64,000 nucleotides of DNA, taken from contig JAAYDY010000032.1 of assembly GCA_012729015.1 (NCBI GenBank), forward strand, positions 1-64,000. The letters run 5' to 3'. The DNA comes from Phycisphaerae bacterium. GTDB lineage: Bacteria > Planctomycetota > Phycisphaerae > FEN-1346 > JAACEH01. The notes under the pieces were generated by a model. The model saw only the letters and a program-made list of their open reading frames with translations. It ran no database searches and was not told where the DNA came from. The position numbers and the translations under genes are program-made. The stretch's first letter is position 1. Every line of letters begins with the position of its first letter. Shown here in pieces: positions 28,173-38,299 of the stretch.

Positions 28173-31100
28173 ATGAAAGCGAGAGAGTGGGTCATCTGGT
28201 TGGCGGCGCTGCTGGTTCTGGCCTCAGGGTTTGCCGCACGGCCTGCGTTTGCGTCGACCGAGCACGAAGACGATACAGAGGGCGACTGCGACGAATGCAA
28301 GAAGGCCCACGGAGAGTGCAGCAGTGGTAGTCCGATGGCCGCCTTCTATGGTCAGGAGAAGTCGGTACAGACATATCTCTCGGTGGACTTCGGCGGCCGG
28401 ACGTCGGTGACCCTCTCCTCGCGGCACAACAGTCTGAACACCGACAGCGGGGCGGAATGGATCGGCATCCTCGGCCGCCGCCGCGACCTGGAACCGTTTG
28501 GCATGCGGGTCAAGCAGGTCGACGACACAACTATCCATGTGCACTTCAACGCCGCCCACGGCTTGGACTTCACCTATGACGCCCAGGACAACAAGTACCA
28601 CGCCGCGCCTTTCACAAGCGACTATCTCGAGGTCAACGACGGCAATGGGGAGGTCACTCTGACCAAGGAATCAGGGCGCAAGTATCTCTTCTTCGATCCG
28701 ACTCCCCCCGACAATAACGCGGGGTTCCTCAAGTCGGTCATCAACAAGGAGGGCGAGACGGTCCTAACCTTGAGTTGGACAGACGTCCGCCTGAACAGCA
28801 TCACCGAGGTTCGCAGCGGTCGGACGGCCACGTTTTCCTACATGACCCTGTCCGGCTACACGGACTTGGCTTGGAGGATCACCTTCTCGGATGCCGACGG
28901 TCAAGCCACGGAGCGGCGGACGGTCCACTTCGGCTACGACGTAAACAAGAATCTGGTGCGGGTGGTGGTCAGCGTCCCGCAGCCCGACAATCGGAGCAAC
29001 AAGGTGTTGCAGGCCTGGGAATACGTTTATGACACCGAGAGTGGTGCTGGCAGTGCCAATCTGCACAACTTGCTCTACGTCGTCGGCCCCGACGGCTGGC
29101 GGCGGATGATCGTCGACAACAAGGCCAGCGCCGCAGACCTCTCGTTGTCGCAGGGCGCGACGACCAGCCATCCGGAGAGTGTGATCTGGTCGGACTACGC
29201 CGAGGAGCAGTTCACCTACGGGGACGGCACAACGGGACCTCTGGACAAGGTGATCGCCTTCAAAGGGGCAGGCTGTTCGGGCTGTGGCAGCAGCGACGGG
29301 GGCTACGTCTACAGGCATAGTACGGGGACCAGCGGGAGCTTTCCGAATCAGCAGAAGAACGGCGGGACGAAAGCCCTCTACAAATTCTACGACGCCTATG
29401 GCAGCACGGCACCGGCTCCGACCGATTGGCAGAACGGCTCCTGCCGCTACATTGAGATGAACGACCAGACCCAGGCAGTCTGGGAGTCGACGTTCGTCGG
29501 CGGCACGGAGAGCGACAAGGTCAAGTACACCTATGACATCAAGGGCCGCTTGACCGAGACGACCCACAATCCCGGCGTCACCGGCAGGGAATACAAGGAG
29601 GTCCGCACCTATGATCCGGACAAGCTGTGGAGCTACACGCTGAGCTTGGCGGATGAAAGCGCCAATACCCGGGATCTGGCCCACTACGAATACGAGGAGA
29701 CCGCCGGGAGCAAGGCCTACGGCAAGTTGAAGAAGGTCATCCGTTACGCCAACGCCGACCAGACGGCCGACGTCCGCAACGACCGTGAGACGAATTACAC
29801 GTACTACAGCTCCGGCAACGCTGAGGGGTTGCTCCAGTACGTGACGTACCCGAAGGACTACAAGAGCAACGGCGACCGCTATCAGGGATCGAGCGACGCG
29901 ACGTTCGTCCAGCGGCGGACCGAGTACACCTATTACAGCGACGCAGGCGATATCAGCGCCAACTACTACCTGAAGGTCAAGGAGATCAAGGAGCAGTGGT
30001 CGACCGACGGGACAGCGTGGACAACGTACTCGACAACCTATCATGAGTACTACGCCAACGACGTGGACGACTGGGCTTTCAACGGCAAGCTCAAGAAGGT
30101 GACACGCGACTACGGCGGCCGAAACCTGGTCACCGAGTACCGCTATGACGCCTATGGCGACTTGGCCCGCGTGGTCACCGACCCAGGCACAGGGAAACTC
30201 AACTTGGCCGTCGACACCAGTTGGACCGTCGCTGACGATCCTGAGGACGGTCACGCGACGAAGTACCAGCTCCGCAAGGTGATGGTCAAGACGGGCACCG
30301 AGGTGGATAGCGCGGGCGCCCTGGAAATGGACAGCGATGACTACGTCCTCAGCGAGACGCTGGAAGTCCCCGGTGGTGGCGGCGTGGTCGGTCAACAGAA
30401 GACGAAAATCGACGGCGGTTCGGAGGTCGCCGTGGGCAAATCCGAGATGGTCTACGACGCCGTCGGACGCCCGACCAGCACGAAGCGATACTACGGTTCC
30501 GGAGCGAACGACTACTGTAGCGAACAGACTGAATACGACAAGCTGGGTCGGGTGCAGTACCAGGTCGACGGCACCGGCGGCGGTTCTGAGGTGCGTTACA
30601 ACAGCCGCAATCTGGTGGACTACCGGGCATGGGGACCCTGGGACAATGGAAGCCTGGCCTCGATCAACAAAACCGCCGAGTACACGTATCTGCCCACCGT
30701 GCCCTGGGTCGATTACGTCGAGGACGGGGCCGATAAGGTCAAGACGGTCTACGACTACGATGCCTGGGGTCGTGTCTACTACGTCAAGCGATACCGCAAG
30801 GATGGCGCCCAGACGCCTGCCTATCGGTGCCTCAGCACCACCGCGTACACCTACAACAATTTCGATGAGGTGACCGAGACGAAGGTCTGGAACCGCGACG
30901 AGAATCCGAGCAGCCCGTCGTCGTCGGCCGACGCATGGACGAAGGTCGACTACCGCAGCGACGGCCGGGTGTTCCGCCGCATGACCGTCGATCCGGCAGA
31001 CAGCTCGAAGCGAGCAGTCTCCGAGCAGCACGATTACTACGTGGATAACGCGGGTGCCAAGACACGGTGGTCGAAGGCCCTGGCGATCGCGACGGTCAAC

Positions 31101-34100
31101 GGCGACGACATCAGCAGTCAGGAATGGAGCGACGGCAAAACCGGCACGACTGTCTTCGATACCGCGGGACGAACCCTCTACAGCGAGGACGACGAGAAGA
31201 ACAGGACGGAACTGACGTATGATGCGGCGGGGCGGGTCACGGGAAGGTGCTCCTGGGCGCTGAAGCCCGGGGAGGACGGAGCCCAGGGGAGCGACTTCGA
31301 GAAGAGCCACGTCTACTCCTGGCACGACTACCTGGGCCGGGCGACGACGGTGGCTGATTATGGCGTCTGCGCGGTCGCCCCGAGCTACAGTGCCGCTTCC
31401 CCGCCGACTGATGCCGACAGCGACGTCGTCCTGGTCACAAGGTACGCCTATGGGTACGGTTCCGACGGCATGGCCTCGCCCGTGGATCGGCTGTACACGG
31501 AAGTGGTCGCCAAGAATGAAAGCGTGGAGACGGAGCCTGCCACGCGGACCTACGTCGACTGGCTGGGCCGCACGGTCGTCGTCTGGGAGAACTACGGTGC
31601 CACTGCTGGCGACGCCGACACGCGCTACACTGCCTACGAATACGACAACGCCGACCGCCTCACGAAGATCAAGGCGGCCTACAAGTACGAGTCGAGCGTT
31701 TGGTACACCCAGGATACCGACTACACCTACGACAAGCGGGGGCGCGTGACCAAGGCGACCTACCCGCACTCCGGCGAGGCAGCCTCCACCGACGAGGTGA
31801 CCACCGCCTGGGCCGACGAGCGGGACGAGATCACCAGTCGCACCGACCAGAACGGCACGCAGGTCGACTACACGATTGTCGCCAAACAGCTCGGCGGCAG
31901 CGGGGACTGGCTGCTCTGCGTCCTGGAGGCCGTCAACGCCGGCTGCACGGTGCCGCCGGTGGGCGACCAGGCCATGGAAACCTACGGCGACGGCCTGGGC
32001 CGCACGGTGGCCGTCGTGACCTACGGCGACGAGGACTTCGAGGCGGCCGACGAGACGACCCGTGTCGGTTACGGCTACGCCAACGGCACGCAGAACCTCT
32101 ACAACCAGCTCCGCTACGAGCGACAGGCGCTCACCAGCAGTCAGAGGGGCGACTACGTGGTCTACGGCTATGACGGCTACGGCCGCCGCACCGACCTCTA
32201 CTATCCCGACGACAGCGACTCGGCCCCCGACTCGCGGCATCTGGTCACCACGGTGGACGACCTCGGCCGCATGACGGGCCTGAAGGTGGACCAGGGCAGC
32301 GACTTCCTCGTCTATAGCTACCTGGGCTACGGCCTGGCCGAGAAGAAGTACCCCGAGCCGGGCGCCAACGGCCACGTGCTCTCGCTCTACAATGCCGACG
32401 CCTCTATCAACGGCACGGACCTCTTCGGCCGCGTGACCGACCAGCGCATTGTCGCGATGGACGGCAACGGCGCCCCCCAGACGGCCGACGCCAACCGCGT
32501 GGTGCGCATCAAGTACGGCTACGACGACTACTCCAACCGCACGTACCGCAAGGACGAACTCCATCCCGACGGCTCTCAAGCCTACAGTTACGACCGGCTC
32601 CACCGCCTCGTCGAGTCCAAGCAGGCGAAGCTCGATGCGTCGGGCAGCCCTGTCGGCTATCGGCCGATCCTCTATGACACGGACTGGACCCTTTCGAAGC
32701 TGGGCAACTGGGATGAACTCCAGCGGGTGTTCCGGGGCGGTTCTGCCAGCAAGGACATTCGCACCCACAGCCTGACTAACGAGTTGACCCTCCGCGACAT
32801 GGACGACGCCGTAGGCAGCCAGACGCTCATCTACGAGGAGTTCGCCGACGAACAGGGCTGGGCCGAGGCCGACGGCTCCACCTGGACCGTCAGCGACGGC
32901 ACGTACTACTGCCAGGCGCTCGACAGCGGCCAGGGCATCACCCTGACCGGCGAGGCGGACTACCACAACATGAGCCTCTCGGTCCTGCTGAATTGGGGCG
33001 AGAACCCGGGCGCCGGCGACCAGGCCGGCCTGGTCTTCGCCTGGCAGGACGACCAGAACTACTGGCGCTGCTGGTTCGACCGATCGGACATGAGGCTCAG
33101 ACTCGTCCAGATCAGCGGCGGGGTCGCCGGAAGCGTCTCCACCGGGGCCGTCTCGGGCTCGGCTCCGACCATTCTCTATCTCTACGTCAACCAAGGCTAT
33201 GTCTATGGTTCGGGAGGCGGTACTGTTTCGCGTAGCGCCACTGTGGCTTCCGGCAAGATCGGCCTCTATGCCAACAACACGACGACCCGGTTCGACAATG
33301 TCGAGGCCGTGGACCATCGCCGGGACATGGGATTCCGTCCCGGCTGGACTGTCGATGGCGGTCGGACCATCTGGTCCGGCGGCACCGGCTACTACACCCT
33401 TGCCCACACGGATCCTCTCACCGGCACTTTCTCGCTCCGCAACAGCGCGGTCTTCCGCGGCTGTCATATGGACGACGGCCGCATCGAAGTCAAAATCGCC
33501 GAGACCAGCGGCTCGACCACCGGAGGAGCGATCTTCCGCTGGCAGAGTCCGAACAACTACTGGGCGGTTGTCGCCCTCAACGGGGACCTGCGTTGCATCC
33601 GCGTGGCCGACGGCGCCGAGAGTTGGGTCGCCATCGACGACACCAACCTCCCCATGACCGCCGAGTTCTGGATCCAGGTCACCTTCAGCGGCCAGAACCT
33701 CACCGTCAAACACGGCACCGACGGCCAGAACTGGACCTCGACGAGCATCAACGCGTCGGCCGTTCTCACCGGGGGCGCCGAGGACGGCTATTGCGGCTTT
33801 GGGCATTACGAGCCGCTCCGTATCGGGGAGTACCGGATCCTGTCGGCGGACGGGTCGACGACGGAGTTCTCCGACAGCTTCGCCAGCGACCAGAAGACGC
33901 TGGTGCACGACCCCGCGGGGAACCTGACGTTCGACGGGGTCTACTACTACGAGTACGACTACAAGAACCGTCTGGGCCGGGTGACCCGGTGCGGGTCGGC
34001 GGACGGGTCGGCGGACTTCGAGGCGTCGGGGCTGGTGAAGTCGGCCAGCGCCTCGAAACTCGGCAGCGTCATCGCGGTGTACACGTACGACGGCCTGAAC

Positions 34101-35216
34101 CGGCGGCTGCGGAAGGTGGTGTCCGGCAGCGGCTCGCTGGACCAGGACACGCGGTTCTACTACAGCGGCTGGCGGTGCGTGGAGGAGCGGACGGTCACGG
34201 ACGACGATCCGCAGAGTTGGGCGGAGCGGCCGTGGAAGCGGTACACCTGGGGCGGGCGGTACCTGGACGAACTGGTCCGCTACGAGGCCGACACGACGGC
34301 CGACGGCAGCGTGGACACGGACTATTACGTTCACCAGGACGCGTTGTACAATGTGGTGGCGGTGGTGGCCAACGGCGGCGACGACGACGGGCTGGTCGTC
34401 GAGCGTGTGGAGTACGACCCCTACGGCCGCGCGCGGCTCTTTGACAAGACGAACGCCCCCCTCGCCACGAGCGCCCTCGGCCTGGAGTTCCTCTTCACCG
34501 GCCAGCGCCGCGACAACGAAACCGGACTCTACTACTACAAGAACCGGTACTACGACGCGGACACGGGGCGGTTTTTCGCCAAAGACCCACTTGGCTACGC
34601 GGACGGTTGCAATCTGTTTGCGGCGAGCTTCATTCCGCACGGGACGGATCCGCTTGGACTGCAGACAACAGAAGTCGTCGAGAGCGAGGTACTAATCATG
34701 ATTGGAGCCACCACCCCCACATCTCGGGGACCGACGGCCTTTGTGTCGACTGGGCCACGCCGGCGGAATATAGTGACATATTACTACTGGGAAGAGGAAT
34801 ACCGGAGGAGTCGTATTATACGCAGATACGAGGAGAATGGAAATGACGGTTGTTGCGAGATATCGAGGGTCGTGCGCACGTCCACTGTGGTGTACACACA
34901 CCAGTATCTGCTCACGACGCTGCAGGAGGAACGATCTTCTATCAGCCTCACCACGACGAGGCCTATATCAACGACGGTGATTCGGACGCTGCTACGTTCG
35001 CCGCTTATTCCGCCGGGCATGACCGTCCGCATTCCCGTGCCTACGGTAGTCACGAGGTGGTTCACAGTGAGACAAGTAAAAGGCCCCGAAACAGGTGGAG
35101 TAGTTGAAAGTCCGGTCAGTGAGACGAAGACGAGTCTTGGACGTGGGAAGTGTCCGTCTCCAACTGATAGCATGCCGGATCCTGGTCCTCCTGAGACAGG
35201 AGAGTGGCATGAATGA
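28173..35216 (+). CDS. giant Sec-exported RHS/YD-repeat protein with polymorphic C-terminal tip
   Basis: A 2347-residue protein. A Sec signal peptide (AALLVLASGFAARPAFA) ends near 28. A Cys-rich segment (CDECKKAHGEC) and an N-terminal beta domain follow, then many YD/RHS repeats (about 430-1550). Two concanavalin-like beta-sandwich modules are inserted near 1553-1896 (each opening 'EEFADEQGW' or 'GFRPGWTVDGG'). The RHS core (about 1900-2165) ends in 'YYDADTGRFFAKDP' and 'DPLGL'. The last ~180 residues, rich in Ser/Thr/Arg, form an unrecognised tip. RHS shells usually encapsulate a C-terminal toxin released by self-cleavage after the DPxGL region. The tip end overlaps the next gene by 8 bases. 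Export by the neighbouring type II system is an inference. Confidence 0.9.
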   Translation: MKAREWVIWLAALLVLASGFAARPAFASTEHEDDTEGDCDECKKAHGECSSGSPMAAFYGQEKSVQTYLSVDFGGRTSVTLSSRHNSLNTDSGAEWIGILGRRRDLEPFGMRVKQVDDTTIHVHFNAAHGLDFTYDAQDNKYHAAPFTSDYLEVNDGNGEVTLTKESGRKYLFFDPTPPDNNAGFLKSVINKEGETVLTLSWTDVRLNSITEVRSGRTATFSYMTLSGYTDLAWRITFSDADGQATERRTVHFGYDVNKNLVRVVVSVPQPDNRSNKVLQAWEYVYDTESGAGSANLHNLLYVVGPDGWRRMIVDNKASAADLSLSQGATTSHPESVIWSDYAEEQFTYGDGTTGPLDKVIAFKGAGCSGCGSSDGGYVYRHSTGTSGSFPNQQKNGGTKALYKFYDAYGSTAPAPTDWQNGSCRYIEMNDQTQAVWESTFVGGTESDKVKYTYDIKGRLTETTHNPGVTGREYKEVRTYDPDKLWSYTLSLADESANTRDLAHYEYEETAGSKAYGKLKKVIRYANADQTADVRNDRETNYTYYSSGNAEGLLQYVTYPKDYKSNGDRYQGSSDATFVQRRTEYTYYSDAGDISANYYLKVKEIKEQWSTDGTAWTTYSTTYHEYYANDVDDWAFNGKLKKVTRDYGGRNLVTEYRYDAYGDLARVVTDPGTGKLNLAVDTSWTVADDPEDGHATKYQLRKVMVKTGTEVDSAGALEMDSDDYVLSETLEVPGGGGVVGQQKTKIDGGSEVAVGKSEMVYDAVGRPTSTKRYYGSGANDYCSEQTEYDKLGRVQYQVDGTGGGSEVRYNSRNLVDYRAWGPWDNGSLASINKTAEYTYLPTVPWVDYVEDGADKVKTVYDYDAWGRVYYVKRYRKDGAQTPAYRCLSTTAYTYNNFDEVTETKVWNRDENPSSPSSSADAWTKVDYRSDGRVFRRMTVDPADSSKRAVSEQHDYYVDNAGAKTRWSKALAIATVNGDDISSQEWSDGKTGTTVFDTAGRTLYSEDDEKNRTELTYDAAGRVTGRCSWALKPGEDGAQGSDFEKSHVYSWHDYLGRATTVADYGVCAVAPSYSAASPPTDADSDVVLVTRYAYGYGSDGMASPVDRLYTEVVAKNESVETEPATRTYVDWLGRTVVVWENYGATAGDADTRYTAYEYDNADRLTKIKAAYKYESSVWYTQDTDYTYDKRGRVTKATYPHSGEAASTDEVTTAWADERDEITSRTDQNGTQVDYTIVAKQLGGSGDWLLCVLEAVNAGCTVPPVGDQAMETYGDGLGRTVAVVTYGDEDFEAADETTRVGYGYANGTQNLYNQLRYERQALTSSQRGDYVVYGYDGYGRRTDLYYPDDSDSAPDSRHLVTTVDDLGRMTGLKVDQGSDFLVYSYLGYGLAEKKYPEPGANGHVLSLYNADASINGTDLFGRVTDQRIVAMDGNGAPQTADANRVVRIKYGYDDYSNRTYRKDELHPDGSQAYSYDRLHRLVESKQAKLDASGSPVGYRPILYDTDWTLSKLGNWDELQRVFRGGSASKDIRTHSLTNELTLRDMDDAVGSQTLIYEEFADEQGWAEADGSTWTVSDGTYYCQALDSGQGITLTGEADYHNMSLSVLLNWGENPGAGDQAGLVFAWQDDQNYWRCWFDRSDMRLRLVQISGGVAGSVSTGAVSGSAPTILYLYVNQGYVYGSGGGTVSRSATVASGKIGLYANNTTTRFDNVEAVDHRRDMGFRPGWTVDGGRTIWSGGTGYYTLAHTDPLTGTFSLRNSAVFRGCHMDDGRIEVKIAETSGSTTGGAIFRWQSPNNYWAVVALNGDLRCIRVADGAESWVAIDDTNLPMTAEFWIQVTFSGQNLTVKHGTDGQNWTSTSINASAVLTGGAEDGYCGFGHYEPLRIGEYRILSADGSTTEFSDSFASDQKTLVHDPAGNLTFDGVYYYEYDYKNRLGRVTRCGSADGSADFEASGLVKSASASKLGSVIAVYTYDGLNRRLRKVVSGSGSLDQDTRFYYSGWRCVEERTVTDDDPQSWAERPWKRYTWGGRYLDELVRYEADTTADGSVDTDYYVHQDALYNVVAVVANGGDDDGLVVERVEYDPYGRARLFDKTNAPLATSALGLEFLFTGQRRDNETGLYYYKNRYYDADTGRFFAKDPLGYADGCNLFAASFIPHGTDPLGLQTTEVVESEVLIMIGATTPTSRGPTAFVSTGPRRRNIVTYYYWEEEYRRSRIIRRYEENGNDGCCEISRVVRTSTVVYTHQYLLTTLQEERSSISLTTTRPISTTVIRTLLRSPLIPPGMTVRIPVPTVVTRWFTVRQVKGPETGGVVESPVSETKTSLGRGKCPSPTDSMPDPGPPETGEWHE
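34035..34573 (+). repeat. RHS core direct repeat, copy 1 (in full-length RHS gene)
   Basis: This stretch, coding for the end of the RHS core, recurs at 36092-36630 with a constant offset of 2057 bases, no indels and only scattered mismatches. The right boundary falls exactly at 'TGRF', where RHS tips are exchanged. The sub-segment 34222-34317 recurs a third time at 38300-38395. Confidence 0.9.
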
Positions 35217-36054
35217 GGATGGCGTAGAGAGGGGACGCGGTGACCGGAGGGTTCTCCTCGGGATCGTTGCTGCGGTGTTGGTGGCGACTGGCACAGGCCT
35301 CGTCGTATATTGGGCATTCTGGTCCGCCATTCCCCGGGCCAAGTACGGAAAACTTCGAGACGCTGGCGACGCAGCATATGAAGCCGGGGACCTCGCGACG
35401 GCGCAGAGGCGATACGGAGAAGCTCTGGTGCTGGCACGGGATTGCAGTCAGGACGAGAAAGTCTTGAGAGACCTGCTCTTCAGGCTCGCAGGCGTTTCGC
35501 TGGAACAGAACGATTATCCGGAAGCAATCACGTGCTGGACGGATCTCCTTGCCAGCTATGGACGTGACGCAGAGCCCAACCTGGAGCAGGTACGAGCCTG
35601 CCATCAGACGCTCCGGCGACTGAAAGGCAAGACCCATTCTCCTCAGGAAGCTCTGGCGCACGCCCAGAGGGCTGTCGATATCTCGCGAGATCTTCCGGGT
35701 GTATGCGACGAGATGCTCGTGTCGGATCTGCTGGTCCTAGCAAAGAGGGAGTCGCTGCTGCAGGATTTCGAGAGCGCTGAGAAGCATTTAGCTGAGGCAC
35801 GCGGCCTCATCTTGAAGCACTGGAAGGAAGACTCCAGGCAGATGGGCGAGTACTGGAAGGCGCTGTCCTTTCGCTACTGGTTGGAAGGCCGGGGCGCAGA
35901 GCAACACGAGGCCGTGGCCAAGGCAAATGAGATCGCTATTAAGAATGGAGATCCCCCGTTCTGCGTAGAAGTCAGCCCAGCACATCCCAGCGAGTCCCCC
36001 GGCGGCCGGGTCATTCGCGAAGAGGTGCTGGAAGTTGAGATCGAGGAGTATTGA
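35209..36054 (+). CDS. membrane-anchored TPR-like protein, putative immunity partner of the RHS tip
   Basis: A 281-residue protein with one N-terminal transmembrane helix (VLLGIVAAVLVATGTGLVVYWAFW, about 16-39), then helical TPR-like repeats (AYEAGDLATAQRRYGEAL, LEQNDYPEAITCWTDLL, DFESAEKHLAEARGL). The ATG overlaps the RHS stop by 8 bases and has an ACAGGAGAG ribosome-binding site, so the two are coupled. The orientation predicts the domain faces the periplasm. Immunity to the RHS tip is inferred from position, as immunity genes directly follow toxin tips; no immunity family is recognised. Confidence 0.7.
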   Translation: MNEDGVERGRGDRRVLLGIVAAVLVATGTGLVVYWAFWSAIPRAKYGKLRDAGDAAYEAGDLATAQRRYGEALVLARDCSQDEKVLRDLLFRLAGVSLEQNDYPEAITCWTDLLASYGRDAEPNLEQVRACHQTLRRLKGKTHSPQEALAHAQRAVDISRDLPGVCDEMLVSDLLVLAKRESLLQDFESAEKHLAEARGLILKHWKEDSRQMGEYWKALSFRYWLEGRGAEQHEAVAKANEIAIKNGDPPFCVEVSPAHPSESPGGRVIREEVLEVEIEEY

Positions 36055-36091
36055 GTCGGTAGGTGGGTTCCCCTGACCCACGTCGGGTCTC

Positions 36092-36630
36092 GTGAAGTCG
36101 GCCAGCGCCTCGAAACTCGGCAGCGTCATCGCGTCGTACACGTACGACGGCCTGAACCGGCGGCTGCGGAAGGTGGTGGCCGGCAGCGGCTCGCTGGACC
36201 AGGACACGCGGTTCTACTACAGCGGCTGGCGGTGCGAGGAGGAGCGGACGGTCACGGACGACGATCCGCAGAGTTGGGCGGAGCGGCCGTGGAAGCGGTA
36301 CACCTGGGGCGGGCGGTACCTGGACGAGCTGGTCCGCTACGAGGCCGACACGACGGCCGACGGCAGCGTGGACACGGACTATTACGTTCACCAGGACGCG
36401 CTGTATAATGTGGTGGCGGTGGTGGCCAACGGTGGCGACGACGACGGGCTGGTCGTCGAGCGTGTGGAGTACGACGCCTACGGCCGCGCGCGGCTCTTTG
36501 ACAAGAACAACACTCCCCTCGCAGCCAGCGCCCTCGGCCTGGACTACCTCTTCACCGGCCAGCGCCGCGACAGCGAAACCGGACTCTACTACTACAAGAA
36601 CCGGTACTACGACGCGGACACGGGGCGGTT
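36092..36630 (+). repeat. RHS core direct repeat, copy 2 (displaced cassette)
   Basis: Near-identical to 34035-34573. The left boundary coincides with the GTG that can start the downstream frame; an in-frame stop lies 18 bases upstream, so this copy is cut off from any RHS N-terminus. After 'TGRF' the coding sequence diverges completely from copy 1. Confidence 0.9.
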
Positions 36631-37297
36631 CACGAGCAAGGATCCGGTGGGTTACGGCTCCGGGTCGCTGAACTTGTATGGCTACGTTGGCGGCAAGCCA
36701 ATTGTGTTCGTAGATCCAATGGGTACGGCTGAAGACCGGGTCGGTTGGTGGGACGATGTGTATGGTGATATTCCGAAGGAAACCAAAGGCCTAGAAATAG
36801 GCGGTAAGTGTACGAGTGGCGATGAAGGGTTCTGGGTGCGTGTGGTGTGGGACATAGAGTGGGAGGCCTACCACCAGACAACCACAGGGTTGTCAAGTGA
36901 TGATCCGTATACAGGCATTCTCTACGATCTTCTTGGGGAACTGCTGAATACTGCGGTCGAGGTTGGTGTGCCAATCGCAGAACACGCGTTGGGAGCAGGC
37001 CTCAATGTCTCAACAGATGCACCGACTGTCAAGGAGGCAATTGCTGTCTGGGTTTTGGCAAGAAGGAGAGTGCGTGTCATAGTCATGCCTTTCGACTGCG
37101 AGGACTGTAAGTGGAAGTTCCGCATAGGCGAGGCATACTATGTTACTCTTGTCAAGAAGGAGTCTGGCAGGTCCAATCTGAACTGGGGCATGACTTTTAC
37201 GTTCGATGATCTGGCCCCCCACGTGACCAACGCGCTCGAGGGAATCCGAAAGAGAGACGCCACCCCTAGATTCTCGCCCGGCGATGTGTTCAAGTAA
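36092..37297 (+). CDS. orphan RHS core fragment with alternative C-terminal tip
   Basis: A 401-residue frame. Residues 1-180 are the duplicated RHS core; then 'RFTSKDPVGYGSGSLNLYGYVGGKP..VDPMG' is a canonical RHS linker; then ~190 residues of unique tip, with paired cysteines (DCEDC) and an alternating hydrophobic helix near 290-310, not matching a toxin family I know. No signal peptide is present and the GTG has no clear ribosome-binding site, so it may be silent. This matches the displaced 'orphan' cassettes of RHS loci, which become active when recombination joins them to the full-length core. Confidence 0.75.
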   Translation: MKSASASKLGSVIASYTYDGLNRRLRKVVAGSGSLDQDTRFYYSGWRCEEERTVTDDDPQSWAERPWKRYTWGGRYLDELVRYEADTTADGSVDTDYYVHQDALYNVVAVVANGGDDDGLVVERVEYDAYGRARLFDKNNTPLAASALGLDYLFTGQRRDSETGLYYYKNRYYDADTGRFTSKDPVGYGSGSLNLYGYVGGKPIVFVDPMGTAEDRVGWWDDVYGDIPKETKGLEIGGKCTSGDEGFWVRVVWDIEWEAYHQTTTGLSSDDPYTGILYDLLGELLNTAVEVGVPIAEHALGAGLNVSTDAPTVKEAIAVWVLARRRVRVIVMPFDCEDCKWKFRIGEAYYVTLVKKESGRSNLNWGMTFTFDDLAPHVTNALEGIRKRDATPRFSPGDVFK

Positions 37298-37345
37298 TGA
37301 GCGGGGCGAGGGCCGTTCACCGGGTGGACATATGGGAGGCACCCC

Positions 37346-38296
37346 GTGATGCACATAGGCGGTAGCTATCGCGTTGCACAGTTGGCCCTTGCTGTCCTGC
37401 TACTGGCGGGTCTCGGCTTCTTTGTTGTCCGACTACGGCACGAAGCGCATCTCAGGCCCATTAACAGGATTCTTGCCGATGCCGAGAGTGTCACGCAGCG
37501 GATGGGGATCACGTATGACTTGATCCTCGATACGGTAAGGCGTCTGTCGGCCACCGGCATCGACTTCGAGCCTGATGACCTGGGTCCCGTCTTTGCGCCC
37601 CGTCTCACAAACACGGCGTTCTTGGTCGATTGCTATGCTTTACGCGATTCTGCACTGGGGAGAGCAGCCGAGTTGATTGATGGCGGGGAGTACGAGGGTC
37701 TCGTGGGCCTGCGGCTGATGCAGGATGGAGGGCTAAGTCATACAGGGATGCGGGGCTTGTGGTCGCGGCTGTCATCATCAGGGCAGACGTACCTTGCGCG
37801 CACTTCAATGGATCGATCACCGGGCCAACAATGGCTGCTCCCCGTCTTGGACGATGCCTGCGTTGTGCCGGCAGACGATCGGGTGCGTTCCTATCTCACG
37901 GTCGCCCGGATGAGGGCTGGACGCGTGTCGGCGGAGGACGTTATCGCACATGCGAAGGACGATCCCAGCATTGTGTACAGGTATCAGATCGGTTTGGCCA
38001 TGGCTATTGAAGGAAGATACGAAGGGCTGGCGATGATAGCAGCGGAACTTGCCACTGACTCACCCGAGCGACGCGGATACATGGGGTCGTTCTGCCTGCT
38101 CTTCGTTCCGCCGCTCGTGGACGTGTCGCGCGTCACCGATGAGGCCGATGCGCTTGATGACTTGGTGAGGAGGGACTGGGTGAAGTGGATTGCCGAGAAT
38201 CGGCGTCAACTGGAATTCCGCGATGGTCGGTGGCATCTCCTCCGAGGTCTCGACACCGGATCAGAGACAGGGGATAGCCGGGCGCCACACCTCTGA
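37346..38296 (+). CDS. membrane-anchored protein, putative immunity partner of orphan tip
   Basis: A 316-residue protein with one N-terminal transmembrane helix (LALAVLLLAGLGFFVVRL, about 11-28) and a soluble, mainly helical domain with no recognised family. A GGGAGG ribosome-binding site precedes adjacent GTG (37346) and ATG (37349) starts; either may be used. It begins 48 bases after the orphan tip and ends 3 bases before the RHS core remnant, so it is the last gene of that cassette. An immunity role is inferred from order and topology. Confidence 0.65.
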   Translation: MMHIGGSYRVAQLALAVLLLAGLGFFVVRLRHEAHLRPINRILADAESVTQRMGITYDLILDTVRRLSATGIDFEPDDLGPVFAPRLTNTAFLVDCYALRDSALGRAAELIDGGEYEGLVGLRLMQDGGLSHTGMRGLWSRLSSSGQTYLARTSMDRSPGQQWLLPVLDDACVVPADDRVRSYLTVARMRAGRVSAEDVIAHAKDDPSIVYRYQIGLAMAIEGRYEGLAMIAAELATDSPERRGYMGSFCLLFVPPLVDVSRVTDEADALDDLVRRDWVKWIAENRRQLEFRDGRWHLLRGLDTGSETGDSRAPHL

Positions 38297-38299
38297 GGT

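Noticed and set aside
28764..34640. 1958-codon open frame on the - strand opposite the RHS gene
   Set aside because: It is the antisense shadow of a high-GC, repeat-rich coding sequence. It has no ribosome-binding site or recognisable domain, while the + strand frame has a signal peptide, YD repeats and the RHS core.
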